Positions 15,442-23,597 of a stretch of 64,000 bases of DNA are shown here, in pieces. The stretch's first letter is position 1; every line of letters begins with the position of its first letter. Location of the stretch: assembly GCF_003688995.1 (NCBI RefSeq), contig NZ_PENI01000029.1:57416-121415 (forward strand), written 5' to 3'. The notes under the pieces were generated by a model, which searched no databases, was not told the origin of the DNA, and was given only the letters and a program-made list of their open reading frames with translations. Both the position numbers and the translations under genes were made by a program. This stretch comes from Streptomyces shenzhenensis. GTDB lineage: Bacteria; Actinomycetota; Actinomycetes; Streptomycetales; Streptomycetaceae.

Positions 15442-16179
15442 CTACCCGGCCAGCCGGACGTTCGAACCCTTCACCGTGATCTCGACGCCGTCCGGCGCAG
15501 CCTGCACCTTGTCCAGCTTGATGCCACCGGGCAGCTGGTCGATGGCCTGCTGGAAGTCGGTGATCTCCCGGACCCGGTCCTCGGCGAGGTTCACACCGCC
15601 GAGCTTGGGCAGGGAGTCGGCGTGCACCTGCACCGCGTCGCCCTTGACGGTGACCGTGCTGAGCACGGAGACGGGGTTGGGCAGCTTGGCGCCGAGGACC
15701 GTGGCCTCCACCGAGACCTTGATCTTGCCGTTGCCGCCGTCGGAGAGGCCGACCACGCGGGCGGTGACGCCGGGGGCGACCTGGGTGGTGTCGGACTTGG
15801 CGGTCTTCAGCAGCTCGTCGTAGGCGATGGTCGCCGTGCCGTCGGCGGTCGCCGCGGTGGCGGAGCTGAAGTCGCCGGCGAACTCGACGCCCTTCATGTG
15901 CGCGTTCAGGTCGTCGATGCGGATCGACCGGCCGTCGGTGCCGGTGGTCGACTGGTAGTCCTTGATGCCGACCTCGACATCGTCCAGCGAGCCGCCGGCC
16001 AGCTGGGTGAGGAAGGGGAAGCCGTTGATCGACACGTCCGGGGTGGCGGACAGGTTCTCCGTGGTCCTGAGCCTGTCGGCCGCCTGACCCTGGGCGAAGT
16101 GGACCGCGACGCGGTCGACGATCACGAACAGAACGCCGAGAATCACGACGACGATCAGAAATATGCGCAACGCACGCAT
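15442..16179 (-). CDS. LmeA-like (DUF2993) lipid-binding envelope protein
   Basis: A 245-residue protein with one N-terminal membrane anchor (residues 5-22, FLIVVVILGVLFVIVDRVAV) and an extracytoplasmic DUF2993 domain: SINGFPFLTQLAGGSLDDVEV, repeated beta strands, and IDQLPGGIKLDKVQ near the end. The mycobacterial relative LmeA binds phosphoinositides and supports lipomannan mannosylation; the role in Streptomyces is not established. The start ATG 16179 has GGGGG five to six bases before it, better than GTG 16191. A 298-base gap to the leader peptide holds the leader's promoter and nothing else recognisable. Confidence 0.8.
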   Translation of the reverse strand: MRALRIFLIVVVILGVLFVIVDRVAVHFAQGQAADRLRTTENLSATPDVSINGFPFLTQLAGGSLDDVEVGIKDYQSTTGTDGRSIRIDDLNAHMKGVEFAGDFSSATAATADGTATIAYDELLKTAKSDTTQVAPGVTARVVGLSDGGNGKIKVSVEATVLGAKLPNPVSVLSTVTVKGDAVQVHADSLPKLGGVNLAEDRVREITDFQQAIDQLPGGIKLDKVQAAPDGVEITVKGSNVRLAG

Positions 16180-16272
16180 GCGATCCCCCACCTAGGCAGC
16201 CGACAACCCAGCCACGGTAACGCCGGGCGTGACGGGTCCCCGATTTTTGTCGATCACCTGTGACGTGCGCGG

Positions 16273-17454
16273 TCAGCCCAGGGCCCGGCCCAGGAGCCAC
16301 ACCACCGGCGCCGCGGCCGACAGCGGCAGCGCAACACCCGCCGTGAAGTGCACGAAGCGGGACGGGTAGTCGTAACTGGCCACGCGGTGCCCGATCAGCG
16401 CACACCCGGCCGCCGCGGCGCCGACCAGGGCGCCCTTCGGGCCGAGCCCTGTCATCCCGCCGACCGCGATGCCGGCGCCCGCCGCCGCGAGCAGCGCGAC
16501 GACCACGGAGGCCGGGGTGGGCAGCGGGAGCGCGCGGGCCAGGACTGCCACGGCCACCGCGGCGGCGCCGACCGACGTGGCGTGCGGGTCGGCGCCCAGG
16601 TAGCCGGTCGCGATGACCGCGAGCGCGGTGGCGGCGACCGTCGCCATCAGCCCGTACATCCGCTCGTCGGGGTCGGCGTGCGAGCGCAGCTGCAGCACCA
16701 GGGTGAGCAGGATCCAGACGCCCAGCGGGCCGAGGATGGCCGCGGGCGCGTGCTCGCGGCCCGCCACCAGCAGCGTCACGTCCGCGGTGAGCGCTCCGGC
16801 GAAGGCGAGCGCGATGCCCTGCCGGGCGGGCCACATGCCGTTCAGCCGGAACCAGCCCGCCGCGGTCACGGCCTGGAGCACGACCAGCGGCAGGACCAGG
16901 GCGTACGAGCCGACCGCCGCCGTGCCCGCGAGCAGCAGGCCGAGCAGCGCGGTGAGCGCCGCGGGCTGCATCCCAGGCTCGATGATCGGGGAGCGGCCCT
17001 CGAGACGGGCCCGCTGGGCGTCGGTGATGCGGGCGTTCCCGGCGAGGGTGGCGGAGCCGTATGCGGGCCCTGCCGTCGCCGGGGCGGCAGCCGGGGCCTG
17101 TGCCGGTGCTTCCGTCGCCGCGGGCGTGTGGGGCGCGGCGGGGGCGGCGTAGCCGTGCGCCGGCAGGTAGGCGGTCTCCTCGGCCGACGGCACCGGCGCG
17201 TGGACCTGCGTCTCCCAGGTCTGCCCCTGCCACTGCTGGGTGAGCTGCGGGTCGTACCCGGACTGGTCGTGGCCGGACTGCCCGTACCCGGGCTGCTGCC
17301 CATACCCGGGCTGCTGTCCATAGCCGGACTGGTCGTAGCCCTGCTGCGCGGGCCACGCCTGCGGGGTGGTCTGCTGCCCGGCCTGGTGCGGCTGCTGCTG
17401 CCGGTACGGGTCGTACCCCTCGTACGGGCCGCCGTCATACGGCTGCTGGGTCAT
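16273..17454 (-). CDS. multi-pass membrane protein with Gln/Tyr/Gly-rich N-terminus
   Basis: A 393-residue protein. The first 75 residues are a low-complexity, probably disordered tail of GYGQQP-type repeats (QPGYGQQPGYGQ). This is followed by a proline-alanine linker and, from about residue 165, eight or so closely spaced hydrophobic helices rich in alanine and leucine. No catalytic motif is seen. The start is three bases after the MoaD-like stop region, so the two genes are probably co-transcribed. Function unknown; the fold resembles generic actinobacterial integral membrane proteins. Confidence 0.6.
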   Translation of the reverse strand: MTQQPYDGGPYEGYDPYRQQQPHQAGQQTTPQAWPAQQGYDQSGYGQQPGYGQQPGYGQSGHDQSGYDPQLTQQWQGQTWETQVHAPVPSAEETAYLPAHGYAAPAAPHTPAATEAPAQAPAAAPATAGPAYGSATLAGNARITDAQRARLEGRSPIIEPGMQPAALTALLGLLLAGTAAVGSYALVLPLVVLQAVTAAGWFRLNGMWPARQGIALAFAGALTADVTLLVAGREHAPAAILGPLGVWILLTLVLQLRSHADPDERMYGLMATVAATALAVIATGYLGADPHATSVGAAAVAVAVLARALPLPTPASVVVALLAAAGAGIAVGGMTGLGPKGALVGAAAAGCALIGHRVASYDYPSRFVHFTAGVALPLSAAAPVVWLLGRALG

Positions 17455-17457
17455 CGC

Positions 17458-17712
17458 TCATCCTCCTGCGAATGGCGGGAGCACCTCGACCGTGCCGCCC
17501 TCGGCCAGCCGTACCGTCTCATGCTCGCGGGTCCCCACAGGGTCGCCGTCGACGAGGAACGAGCATCGGCGCAGCACGCGCACCAGTTCGCCGGGATGCC
17601 GCTCGCGCACCGCTTCCAGCGCCTCGGCGAGGTTCGCCGCGTCGTGGGCCTCCTCGGCGACCCCGGCCGCGGCCTTCGCGGCGGCCCAGTAGCGCACCGT
17701 GACCTTTGCCAT
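17458..17712 (-). CDS. MoaD/ThiS-family sulfur-carrier protein
   Basis: An 84-residue ubiquitin-fold protein (VTVRYWAAAKAAAG, LVDGDPVGTREH) ending in Gly-Gly, the tail that is adenylated and thiocarboxylated in MoaD and ThiS. It donates sulfur for molybdopterin or a related cofactor (family knowledge). No moaE, moeB or thiG is adjacent, so the partner is unknown. It is immediately upstream of the multi-pass membrane-protein gene and is preceded by an array of 8-bp repeats. Confidence 0.8.
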   Translation of the reverse strand: MAKVTVRYWAAAKAAAGVAEEAHDAANLAEALEAVRERHPGELVRVLRRCSFLVDGDPVGTREHETVRLAEGGTVEVLPPFAGG

Positions 17713-17732
17713 CTCGTCCTCAAGTCCATGGG

Positions 17733-17792
17733 TACGTCAGTACGTCAGTACATCAATGCTCAGCACGTCAGTACTAAGTCTCGACACGTCAG
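17733..17792. repeat. array of 8-bp YACGTCAG repeats upstream of the MoaD-like gene
   Basis: TACGTCAG occurs in direct tandem at 17733 and 17741, a degenerate TACATCAA follows at 17749, and CACGTCAG occurs at 17764 and 17785. The array fills the gap between the hydrolase stop (17794) and the MoaD-like start (17712). It may be an operator array or slippage product. Confidence 0.55.
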
Positions 17793-17793
17793 G

Positions 17794-18555
17794 CTAGCCC
17801 GCCCGGGAGGCGGCCCAGTCCCCGATCCGGGCCAGCAGGGCGTCGTCGGCCGCGTGCTCGGCATGGCCCATGCCAGGCTCCAGCCACAGTTCCCCGTGGT
17901 CACCGGAGGCGGCGGCCAGCATCCGGGGGTGGTCGAGCGGGAAGTAGCCGTCCCGGTCGCCGTGCACGATCAGCAGCGGGGTCGGCGCGATCCGCGGGAC
18001 CGCGTCCACCGGGGACAGCGGCACCGGGTCCCAGTCGCGGTGGTGGATGCGGGTGCGGAACCCGTAGCGGCCGACCAGGCGGCCCTCGGGGCGCGTGACC
18101 AGCCAGTGCACCCGGCGCATGGGCGCGGTGCCCCGGTAGTACCAGCGGGCCGGGGCGCTCACCGCGACCACGGCATCGGCGCCAGGGTGCAGCGCCGCGT
18201 GCCGCAGCACCACCGAGCCGCCCATGGAGAAGCCGACGGTGACCACGCGCGCGTGCCCGAGCCCGCGGGCCCACGCCACCGCGGCGGCCAGGTCCAGCAC
18301 CTCCCGGTCGCCGACCGTGGACCGCCCGCCGGACGCCCCGTGGCCGCGGAACGAGAAGGTGACGACCGAGCCGTGCCGGGCGAGGGCCGCCGCGACCCGG
18401 CGCACATGCGGCTGGTCCACGTCCCCGGTGAAGCCGTGGGCGACGACGAACACCAGGTCACGGGAGGGTGGCGCGGAGGCGTCGTATACGACCGCACCCG
18501 GTTCGTATACGGAATCGAGGGAAATCCCGTCGGTCGTGCGCAGAAACGTCCGCAT
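17794..18555 (-). CDS. alpha/beta hydrolase
   Basis: A 253-residue alpha/beta-hydrolase with the oxyanion motif HGFTG, nucleophile elbow GFSMGG, acid HGDRDGYFP and a C-terminal histidine in GMGHAE. The fold is that of small esterases or lysophospholipase-like enzymes; the substrate is not evident. There is no signal peptide, so it is cytoplasmic. The start ATG 18555 is chosen because the longer open frame (to 19416) is antisense to glnR. It is divergent from glnR, with 246 bases between the starts. Confidence 0.78.
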   Translation of the reverse strand: MRTFLRTTDGISLDSVYEPGAVVYDASAPPSRDLVFVVAHGFTGDVDQPHVRRVAAALARHGSVVTFSFRGHGASGGRSTVGDREVLDLAAAVAWARGLGHARVVTVGFSMGGSVVLRHAALHPGADAVVAVSAPARWYYRGTAPMRRVHWLVTRPEGRLVGRYGFRTRIHHRDWDPVPLSPVDAVPRIAPTPLLIVHGDRDGYFPLDHPRMLAAASGDHGELWLEPGMGHAEHAADDALLARIGDWAASRAG

Positions 18556-18801
18556 AGGTGCGCGTCTGCTCGTCTCGCAGTGCGGACGAACGGTGGATCG
18601 TGCCACATGACCTGCCGGACCGCTGCTCATGTCGGCTATTCTGCTGGACAGAGGACTCGGGCAGCGTAGCCCCCGGGTCCTTTTGTGCTTTCGGAAGCGT
18701 TGTATACGAAGCGGGAAACCGCAGGTGTACGGGGCCTTCGGGAACGCAGAGCAGTTCCGCACCGCACACGTCCTCGCAGGGACCGAGGAGGAACCAGACA
18801 T

Positions 18802-19581
18802 ATGAGTTCTCTGCTGCTCCTGACCAACGCCCTCCAGCCGTCGACGGAGGTACTCCCCGCCCTCGGACTGCTGCTGCACAACGTGCGCGTGGCCCCGGCG
18901 GAGGGACCCGCCCTCGTCGACACCCCCGGTGCCGACGTCATCCTGATCGACGGACGCCGGGACCTCCCCCAGGTCCGCAGCCTGTGCCAGCTGCTGCGCT
19001 CCACCGGGCCCGGCTGTCCGCTCGTCCTCGTCGTCACCGAGGGCGGCCTCGCCGCCGTCACCGCCGACTGGGGCATCGACGACGTCCTCCTGGACACGGC
19101 CGGCCCCGCCGAGGTGGAGGCCCGCCTCCGCCTGGCCATGGGCCGCCAGCAGATCGTCAACGACGACTCCCCGATGGAGATCCGCAACGGCGACCTGTCG
19201 GTCGACGAGGCGACCTACTCCGCCAAGCTCAAGGGCCGGGTCCTCGACCTGACCTTCAAGGAGTTCGAGCTCCTGAAGTACCTCGCGCAGCACCCGGGCC
19301 GCGTCTTCACCCGGGCCCAGCTGCTCCAGGAGGTCTGGGGCTACGACTACTTCGGGGGCACGCGGACCGTCGACGTGCACGTACGGCGGCTGCGCGCCAA
19401 GCTCGGCCCGGAGCACGAGTCGCTGATCGGCACCGTCCGGAACGTCGGTTATCGATTCGTTACTCCTGAGAAGGGCGACCGCGCCGCGGACGAGGCGAAG
19501 GCCGCGGCAGCCCGGCCAAAGCCGGACGATACGGACACAGCGGCCGTCCTCGACGGCTCCGAGGTCGGGGCCGAGGCATAG
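18802..19581 (+). CDS. glnR: global nitrogen regulator GlnR
   Basis: A 259-residue OmpR-family orphan regulator. The atypical receiver (residues 1-120) has Asp50 (VILIDGRRD) but lacks the full acidic pocket of phosphorylated receivers. The winged-helix domain at about 130-225 is characteristic: LDLTFKEFELLKYLAQHPGR, then VWGYDYFGGTRTVDVHVRRL. The C-terminal tail is charged and poorly conserved. GlnR is the master activator/repressor of ammonium assimilation genes (glnA, amtB, nirB, ureA) in Streptomyces and is not known to have a cognate kinase. The start ATG 18802 is preceded by GAGGAGGAA. Confidence 0.95.
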   Translation: MSSLLLLTNALQPSTEVLPALGLLLHNVRVAPAEGPALVDTPGADVILIDGRRDLPQVRSLCQLLRSTGPGCPLVLVVTEGGLAAVTADWGIDDVLLDTAGPAEVEARLRLAMGRQQIVNDDSPMEIRNGDLSVDEATYSAKLKGRVLDLTFKEFELLKYLAQHPGRVFTRAQLLQEVWGYDYFGGTRTVDVHVRRLRAKLGPEHESLIGTVRNVGYRFVTPEKGDRAADEAKAAAARPKPDDTDTAAVLDGSEVGAEA

Positions 19582-19590
19582 CCGCGCCCC

Positions 19591-19637
19591 GGGCAGGGCA
19601 TTGCTTCCGCACAGAGAAGCTCCGACAGGCCCTGCCC
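19591..19637 (+). terminator. glnR terminator
   Basis: GGGCAGGGC (19591-19599) pairs exactly with GCCCTGCCC (19629-19637). It begins 10 bases after the glnR stop and ends 31 bases before the LacI-type gene. The loop is long (29 bases), so strength is uncertain. Confidence 0.5.
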
Positions 19638-19667
19638 AGCGCGGATCTCTCCGCGTAGACTCCGCGC

Positions 19668-20690
19668 GTGGCCAAGGTGACTCGGGATGACGTGGCGCGG
19701 CTGGCGGGCACTTCCACCGCCGTGGTCAGCTATGTCATCAACAACGGACCCCGGCCGGTGGCGCCGGCCACGCGCGAGCGTGTCCTCGCGGCGATCAAGG
19801 AACTGGGGTACCGGCCCGACCGGGTGGCCCAGGCGATGGCCTCGCGGCGCACCGACCTCATAGGACTGATCGTGCCGGACGCGCGCCAGCCCTTCTTCGG
19901 GGAGATGGCCCACGCGGTCGAGCAGGCCGCCTCCGAGCGCGGAAAGATGGTCCTCGTCGGCAATTCCGACTACGTCGGCGAGCGCGAGGTCCACTATCTG
20001 CGGGCCTTCCTCGGGATGCGGGTCTCGGGTCTGATCCTCGTCTCCCACGCGCTCAACGACCTCGCCGCCGCCGAGATCGAGGCCTGGGACGCCCGGGTGG
20101 TGCTGCTGCACGAGCGGCCGGAGGCCATCGACGACGTCGCCGTCGTCACCGACGACCTGGGCGGCGCCCAGCTCGCGGTGCGCCATCTGCTGGAACACGG
20201 GAACGAGTACGTCGCCTGCATGGGCGGCACGGCCGACACACCCGCCGTCGGCGACCCGGTCTCCGACCATGTCGAGGGCTGGCGGCGCGCCCTGGACGAG
20301 GCCGGCATCCCGACCGAGGGCCGCCTCTTCGAGGCCCCGTACAACCGCTACGACGCCTACCGGGTCGCCCTGGACATCCTCTCCGGTCCCGACCGGCCGC
20401 CCGCGATCTTCTGCTCCACCGACGACCAGGCGATCGGCGTGCTGCGGGCCGCCCGCGAGCTGCGCCTCGACGTGCCCGGCGAGCTGGCGGTGGCCGGCTT
20501 CGACGACATCAAGGAAGCGGCCCTGGCCGATCCCCCGCTGACGACGGTCGCCTCGGACCGGTCGGCCATGGCACGGGCGGCCGTGGACCTCGTCCTCGAC
20601 GACGGTCTACGGGTGGCGGGCTCACGCCGGGAGCGCCTGAAGACCTTCCCGTCCCAACTGATACTGCGCCGCTCCTGCGGCTGTGTGTGA
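19668..20690 (+). CDS. LacI/GalR-family transcriptional regulator
   Basis: A 340-residue LacI-type repressor. The N-terminal helix-turn-helix and hinge (TRDDVARLAGTSTAVVSYVI, then RERVLAAIKELGYRPD) is followed by a periplasmic-binding-protein-like effector domain (LIGLIVPDARQPFFGEM, PPAIFCSTDDQAIGVLRAAR, VAGFDDIKEAALADPPLTT). The ligand is probably a sugar or nucleoside but cannot be read off, and no transport or catabolic genes adjoin. The start is GTG 19668. The last codons (RRSCGCV) lie inside the first unit of a 192-bp tandem repeat that continues into the intergenic region. Confidence 0.85.
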   Translation: MAKVTRDDVARLAGTSTAVVSYVINNGPRPVAPATRERVLAAIKELGYRPDRVAQAMASRRTDLIGLIVPDARQPFFGEMAHAVEQAASERGKMVLVGNSDYVGEREVHYLRAFLGMRVSGLILVSHALNDLAAAEIEAWDARVVLLHERPEAIDDVAVVTDDLGGAQLAVRHLLEHGNEYVACMGGTADTPAVGDPVSDHVEGWRRALDEAGIPTEGRLFEAPYNRYDAYRVALDILSGPDRPPAIFCSTDDQAIGVLRAARELRLDVPGELAVAGFDDIKEAALADPPLTTVASDRSAMARAAVDLVLDDGLRVAGSRRERLKTFPSQLILRRSCGCV

Positions 20691-21116
20691 GGTTTCTCAG
20701 GCGTTCATGAGGGCTCTCTGAGCGTCGCCGCCGAGCCGCGCACGAACCACGTCCCGGCATGCCGCGCGCACGGACGGCGGCCGGCTTCGACGACACCCAG
20801 GACACGGCCCCCGCCGCGGATCGCGAGCTCGCAGACCCACCCGCCCCAACCGGTACCGCGCCGCTCCTGCGGCTGTGTGTGAGGTTTCTCAGGCGTTCAT
20901 GAGGGCTCTCTGAGCGTCGCCGCCGAGCCGTGCACGAACCACGTCCCGGCATGCCGCGCGCACGGACGGCGGCCGGCTTCGACGACACCCAGGACACGGC
21001 CCCCGCCGCGGATCGCGAGCTCGCAGACCCACCCGCCCCAACCGGTACCGCGCCGCTCCTGCGGCTGTGTGTGAGGTTTCTCAGGCGTTCATGAGGGCTC
21101 TCTGAGCGTCGCCGCT
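20666..21116. repeat. 192-bp tandem repeat, about 2.4 copies
   Basis: Unit 1 is 20666-20857, unit 2 is 20858-21049, and a partial third runs 21050-21116. The units differ by only a few bases. The repeat begins in the 3' end of the LacI-type gene, so units 2 and 3 carry a fragment of its last codons. Each copy carries a phased element TCAGG-N6-TGAGG-N6-TGAGCG at 20697, 20889 and 21081. It occupies most of the 526-base gap before the protease gene. Confidence 0.9.
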
Positions 21117-21167
21117 GAGCTGCGAGAACCGTCTTTATATCGGGCAAACGAGGTTCTGCCGGGCTTC

Positions 21168-21195
21168 TCAGGCAGCGCTCAGGAAGCTCTCATGG
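21168..21195. promoter_or_regulatory. 11-bp-phased direct repeats at the protease promoter
   Basis: TCAGG (21168), TCAGG (21179) and TCATGG (21190) recur every 11 bases, one helical turn, ending 21 bases before the protease start. This is the spacing bound head-to-tail by OmpR-type response regulators. The downstream regulator at 22863 is the natural candidate. Confidence 0.6.
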
Positions 21196-21216
21196 TGGCG
21201 GGACAAGCTCTATGAC

Positions 21217-22407
21217 ATGACCGAGAGCTTCCGCCGCAGCGGCGCGTACGAGAACCCCCAGGGTGACGCCTACCAGGGCGCGTACCCCCAGCAGCAGCAC
21301 GCCTCCTCCCCCGTGCACCCGGAGTGGCCGCCCCCGCCGGCCCACCGGCCCGTGGAACCGGTCTCCGTCGAGCCGGGCACCACCGTGTGGCCGGGCGGCG
21401 AGGCCGCCGCGACGACCGCTCCGCTCGCCGCCGACGCCGGACAGAGCGGCGACGGCGGGCACGGCGGCGGAACCGCTCTCCTTGCGACCGCGCCGAGCGG
21501 CGAGGGCGCCCCGCCGCACACCCCGCACGCCCCGCACCGGAAGCGCGCCCGGGGTCCGATAGGCCTGCTGGCCGCCGTGGCGATCGTCGCCGCGGCCGTC
21601 GGCGGCGGCACGGCGTACGCCTTCCAGGAGCTGACCGGCAAGGACTCCGCCCAGGCCAGTAGCGCCACCACCCATGTGGTGCCGTCCAGCAAGAAGGGTG
21701 ACGTCGCCGCCATCGCCGCCGCGGTCAGCCCGAGCGTGGTCGAGGTCAACGCGACGCTCGCGGGCGGCTCGTCCACCGGCTCCGGCGTGATCATCACCTC
21801 CGGCGGCGAGATCATCACCAACAACCACGTCGTCTCCGGCGCCTCGTCGATCAAGGTGCGGACCAGCGACGGCAAGGAGTACACGGCCGACGTCGTGGGC
21901 ACCGACAGCTCCAAGGACCTCGCCCTGATCAAGCTGCGCGACGCCTCCGGGCTGACGGCCGCCTCCCTCGGCGACTCCTCCGAGGTGCAGGTCGGCGACA
22001 CGGTCGTGGCGATCGGCTCCCCCGAGGGCCTGACCGGCACCGTCACCAGCGGCATCGTCTCCGCCCTGAACCGGGACGTGACCGTCTCCACGGACGAGAG
22101 CCAGGGGCAGAGCCGGGGCGACGGCCGGTGGCCGTTCCAGTTCGGCGGCCAGGAGTTCAACGGCGACACGGGCTCCTCCACCACCACGTACAAGGCCATC
22201 CAGACCGACGCGTCCCTCAACCCCGGCAACTCCGGCGGTGCCCTGATCGATGCGAGCGGCAACATCATCGGCATCAACTCCGCGATGTACTCGGCCGCCA
22301 ACTCCTCGTCGTCCTCGGACGCGGGCAGCGTCGGCCTCGGCTTCGCGATCCCCGTCAACACCGTCAAGTCCGACCTGGCCAAGCTGCGGGCCGGCGCCAC
22401 CGGCTGA
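21217..22407 (+). CDS. membrane-anchored trypsin-like (HtrA-type) serine protease
   Basis: A 396-residue protease. There is a hydrophilic cytoplasmic N-terminus of about 110 residues, one transmembrane helix (about 113-134) and an extracytoplasmic S1C domain with catalytic His204 (TNNHVV), Asp234 (KDLALIKL) and Ser339 (NPGNSGGAL). No PDZ domain follows, so it is shorter than DegP-type enzymes. It is likely an envelope quality-control protease. The two-component system 450 bases downstream is in the CssRS-like position and probably controls it; phased direct repeats in its promoter support this (inference). The start is ATG 21217; no clear Shine-Dalgarno. Confidence 0.88.
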   Translation: MTESFRRSGAYENPQGDAYQGAYPQQQHASSPVHPEWPPPPAHRPVEPVSVEPGTTVWPGGEAAATTAPLAADAGQSGDGGHGGGTALLATAPSGEGAPPHTPHAPHRKRARGPIGLLAAVAIVAAAVGGGTAYAFQELTGKDSAQASSATTHVVPSSKKGDVAAIAAAVSPSVVEVNATLAGGSSTGSGVIITSGGEIITNNHVVSGASSIKVRTSDGKEYTADVVGTDSSKDLALIKLRDASGLTAASLGDSSEVQVGDTVVAIGSPEGLTGTVTSGIVSALNRDVTVSTDESQGQSRGDGRWPFQFGGQEFNGDTGSSTTTYKAIQTDASLNPGNSGGALIDASGNIIGINSAMYSAANSSSSSDAGSVGLGFAIPVNTVKSDLAKLRAGATG

Positions 22408-22502
22408 ACAGGCGGGAGCGGCAGAGCGCAGCGCACACGAACGACCACGAGGAGCCCTGGAGCACAGAGCGCTCGGGAGCACGAAGAGCTAGGGAGCACG
22501 TC

Positions 22503-22721
22503 ATGAGCAAGACGATCAAGCAGGTTTCGCACCAGGCGGCCGGCCTCGGCCCGGCCTGCACCGCCCTGGCCCTCGAGGTGGCGTACGAGCTGCACGCGCC
22601 CCGGCCGCCCGCCCGGGCCACGGAGGTCGCCACCCCCGAGCTGATGGGCCTGCGCATACCCGCCACCCGCCCGCACCGCCACAAGGTCCCCCTCAAGCGC
22701 CTCACCGCCGTACACAGCTGA
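22503..22721 (+). CDS. small hypothetical protein
   Basis: A 72-residue protein starting at ATG 22503 with AGGGAG seven bases before it. It is soluble, proline/arginine-rich toward the C-terminus and weakly helical in the first 35 residues (TIKQVSHQAAGLGPACTALA). I do not recognise a family. It lies between the protease and its probable response-regulator gene on the same strand, so it may be in the same transcription unit. Confidence 0.5.
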   Translation: MSKTIKQVSHQAAGLGPACTALALEVAYELHAPRPPARATEVATPELMGLRIPATRPHRHKVPLKRLTAVHS

Positions 22722-22862
22722 GACCGGCCGGGCCCGGCACGCCGACGCAGTCCGCGTGCCCCACGCCCGGCACCGGCGGCTCGTACGCACCCGGCGGGCC
22801 GCAAACATGCGAGGCTGATGACGTCCCTGTCACGCCCCACCCCACCCCGAGGAACCCCGACG

Positions 22863-23597
22863 ATGAGCTCCGCCGAAGGCGACCGTGACCCGCAGCGCAT
22901 CCTGATCGTCGACGACGAGCCCGCCGTACGCGAAGCGCTCCAGCGCAGCCTGGCCTTCGAGGGGTACGACACCGAGGTCGCCGTCGACGGCGCGGACGCG
23001 CTGGAGAAGGCCGCCGCGTACCGGCCCGACCTGGTCGTCCTGGACATCCAGATGCCCCGCATGGACGGCCTGACGGCCGCCCGCCGCATCCGCGGCGCGG
23101 GCGACACCACACCCATCCTGATGCTGACGGCCCGCGACACCGTCGGCGACCGGGTCACCGGCCTCGACGCCGGGGCCGACGACTACCTGGTCAAGCCGTT
23201 CGAGCTGGACGAGCTGTTCGCCCGGGTCCGCGCGCTGCTGCGGCGTAGCTCCTACGCCGCGGCGGTGGTCGGCGCCTCCCCGGACGACGACGCCCTCACC
23301 TTCGGCGATCTGCGCATGGACCTCGCGACCCGCGAGGTCACGCGCGGCGCCCGGCAGGTGGAGCTGACCCGCACCGAGTTCACGCTGCTGGAGATGTTCA
23401 TGGCCCATCCGCGCCAGGTGCTCACCCGTGAGCAGATCCTGAAGGCGGTCTGGGGCTTCGACTTCGAGCCGTCGTCGAACTCGCTGGACGTGTACGTCAT
23501 GTACCTGCGCCGCAAGACGGAGGCGGGCGGCGAGCCGCGGCTCGTGCACACGGTCCGCGGCGTGGGGTATGTGCTGCGCCAGGGCGGCGCCGAGTGA
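22863..23597 (+). CDS. OmpR-family response regulator
   Basis: A 244-residue response regulator. The receiver has the acidic pair D17-D18, phospho-acceptor D61 (LVVLDIQMPRMDG), the conserved T in MLTARD and lysine in LVKPFE. The C-terminal winged helix (VELTRTEFTLLEMFMAHPRQ, then NSLDVYVMYLRRK) follows. The start ATG 22863 has GAGGAA upstream; an ATG at 22818 is in frame. Its stop overlaps the kinase start by four bases, the usual coupling. With the upstream protease this forms an envelope-stress-type set; regulation of the protease is inference from the phased repeats. Confidence 0.92.
   Translation: MSSAEGDRDPQRILIVDDEPAVREALQRSLAFEGYDTEVAVDGADALEKAAAYRPDLVVLDIQMPRMDGLTAARRIRGAGDTTPILMLTARDTVGDRVTGLDAGADDYLVKPFELDELFARVRALLRRSSYAAAVVGASPDDDALTFGDLRMDLATREVTRGARQVELTRTEFTLLEMFMAHPRQVLTREQILKAVWGFDFEPSSNSLDVYVMYLRRKTEAGGEPRLVHTVRGVGYVLRQGGAE

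Noticed and set aside
17794..19416. 540-residue version of the alpha/beta hydrolase
   Set aside because: The extension is antisense to glnR and its promoter; the family length is reached from ATG 18555.
20509..21147. Leftward frame encoding three 64-residue repeats
   Set aside because: It exists because 192 is a multiple of 3 and the DNA itself is tandemly repeated. The protein is Arg/Ser-rich with no start signal and overlaps the LacI-type gene antisense.
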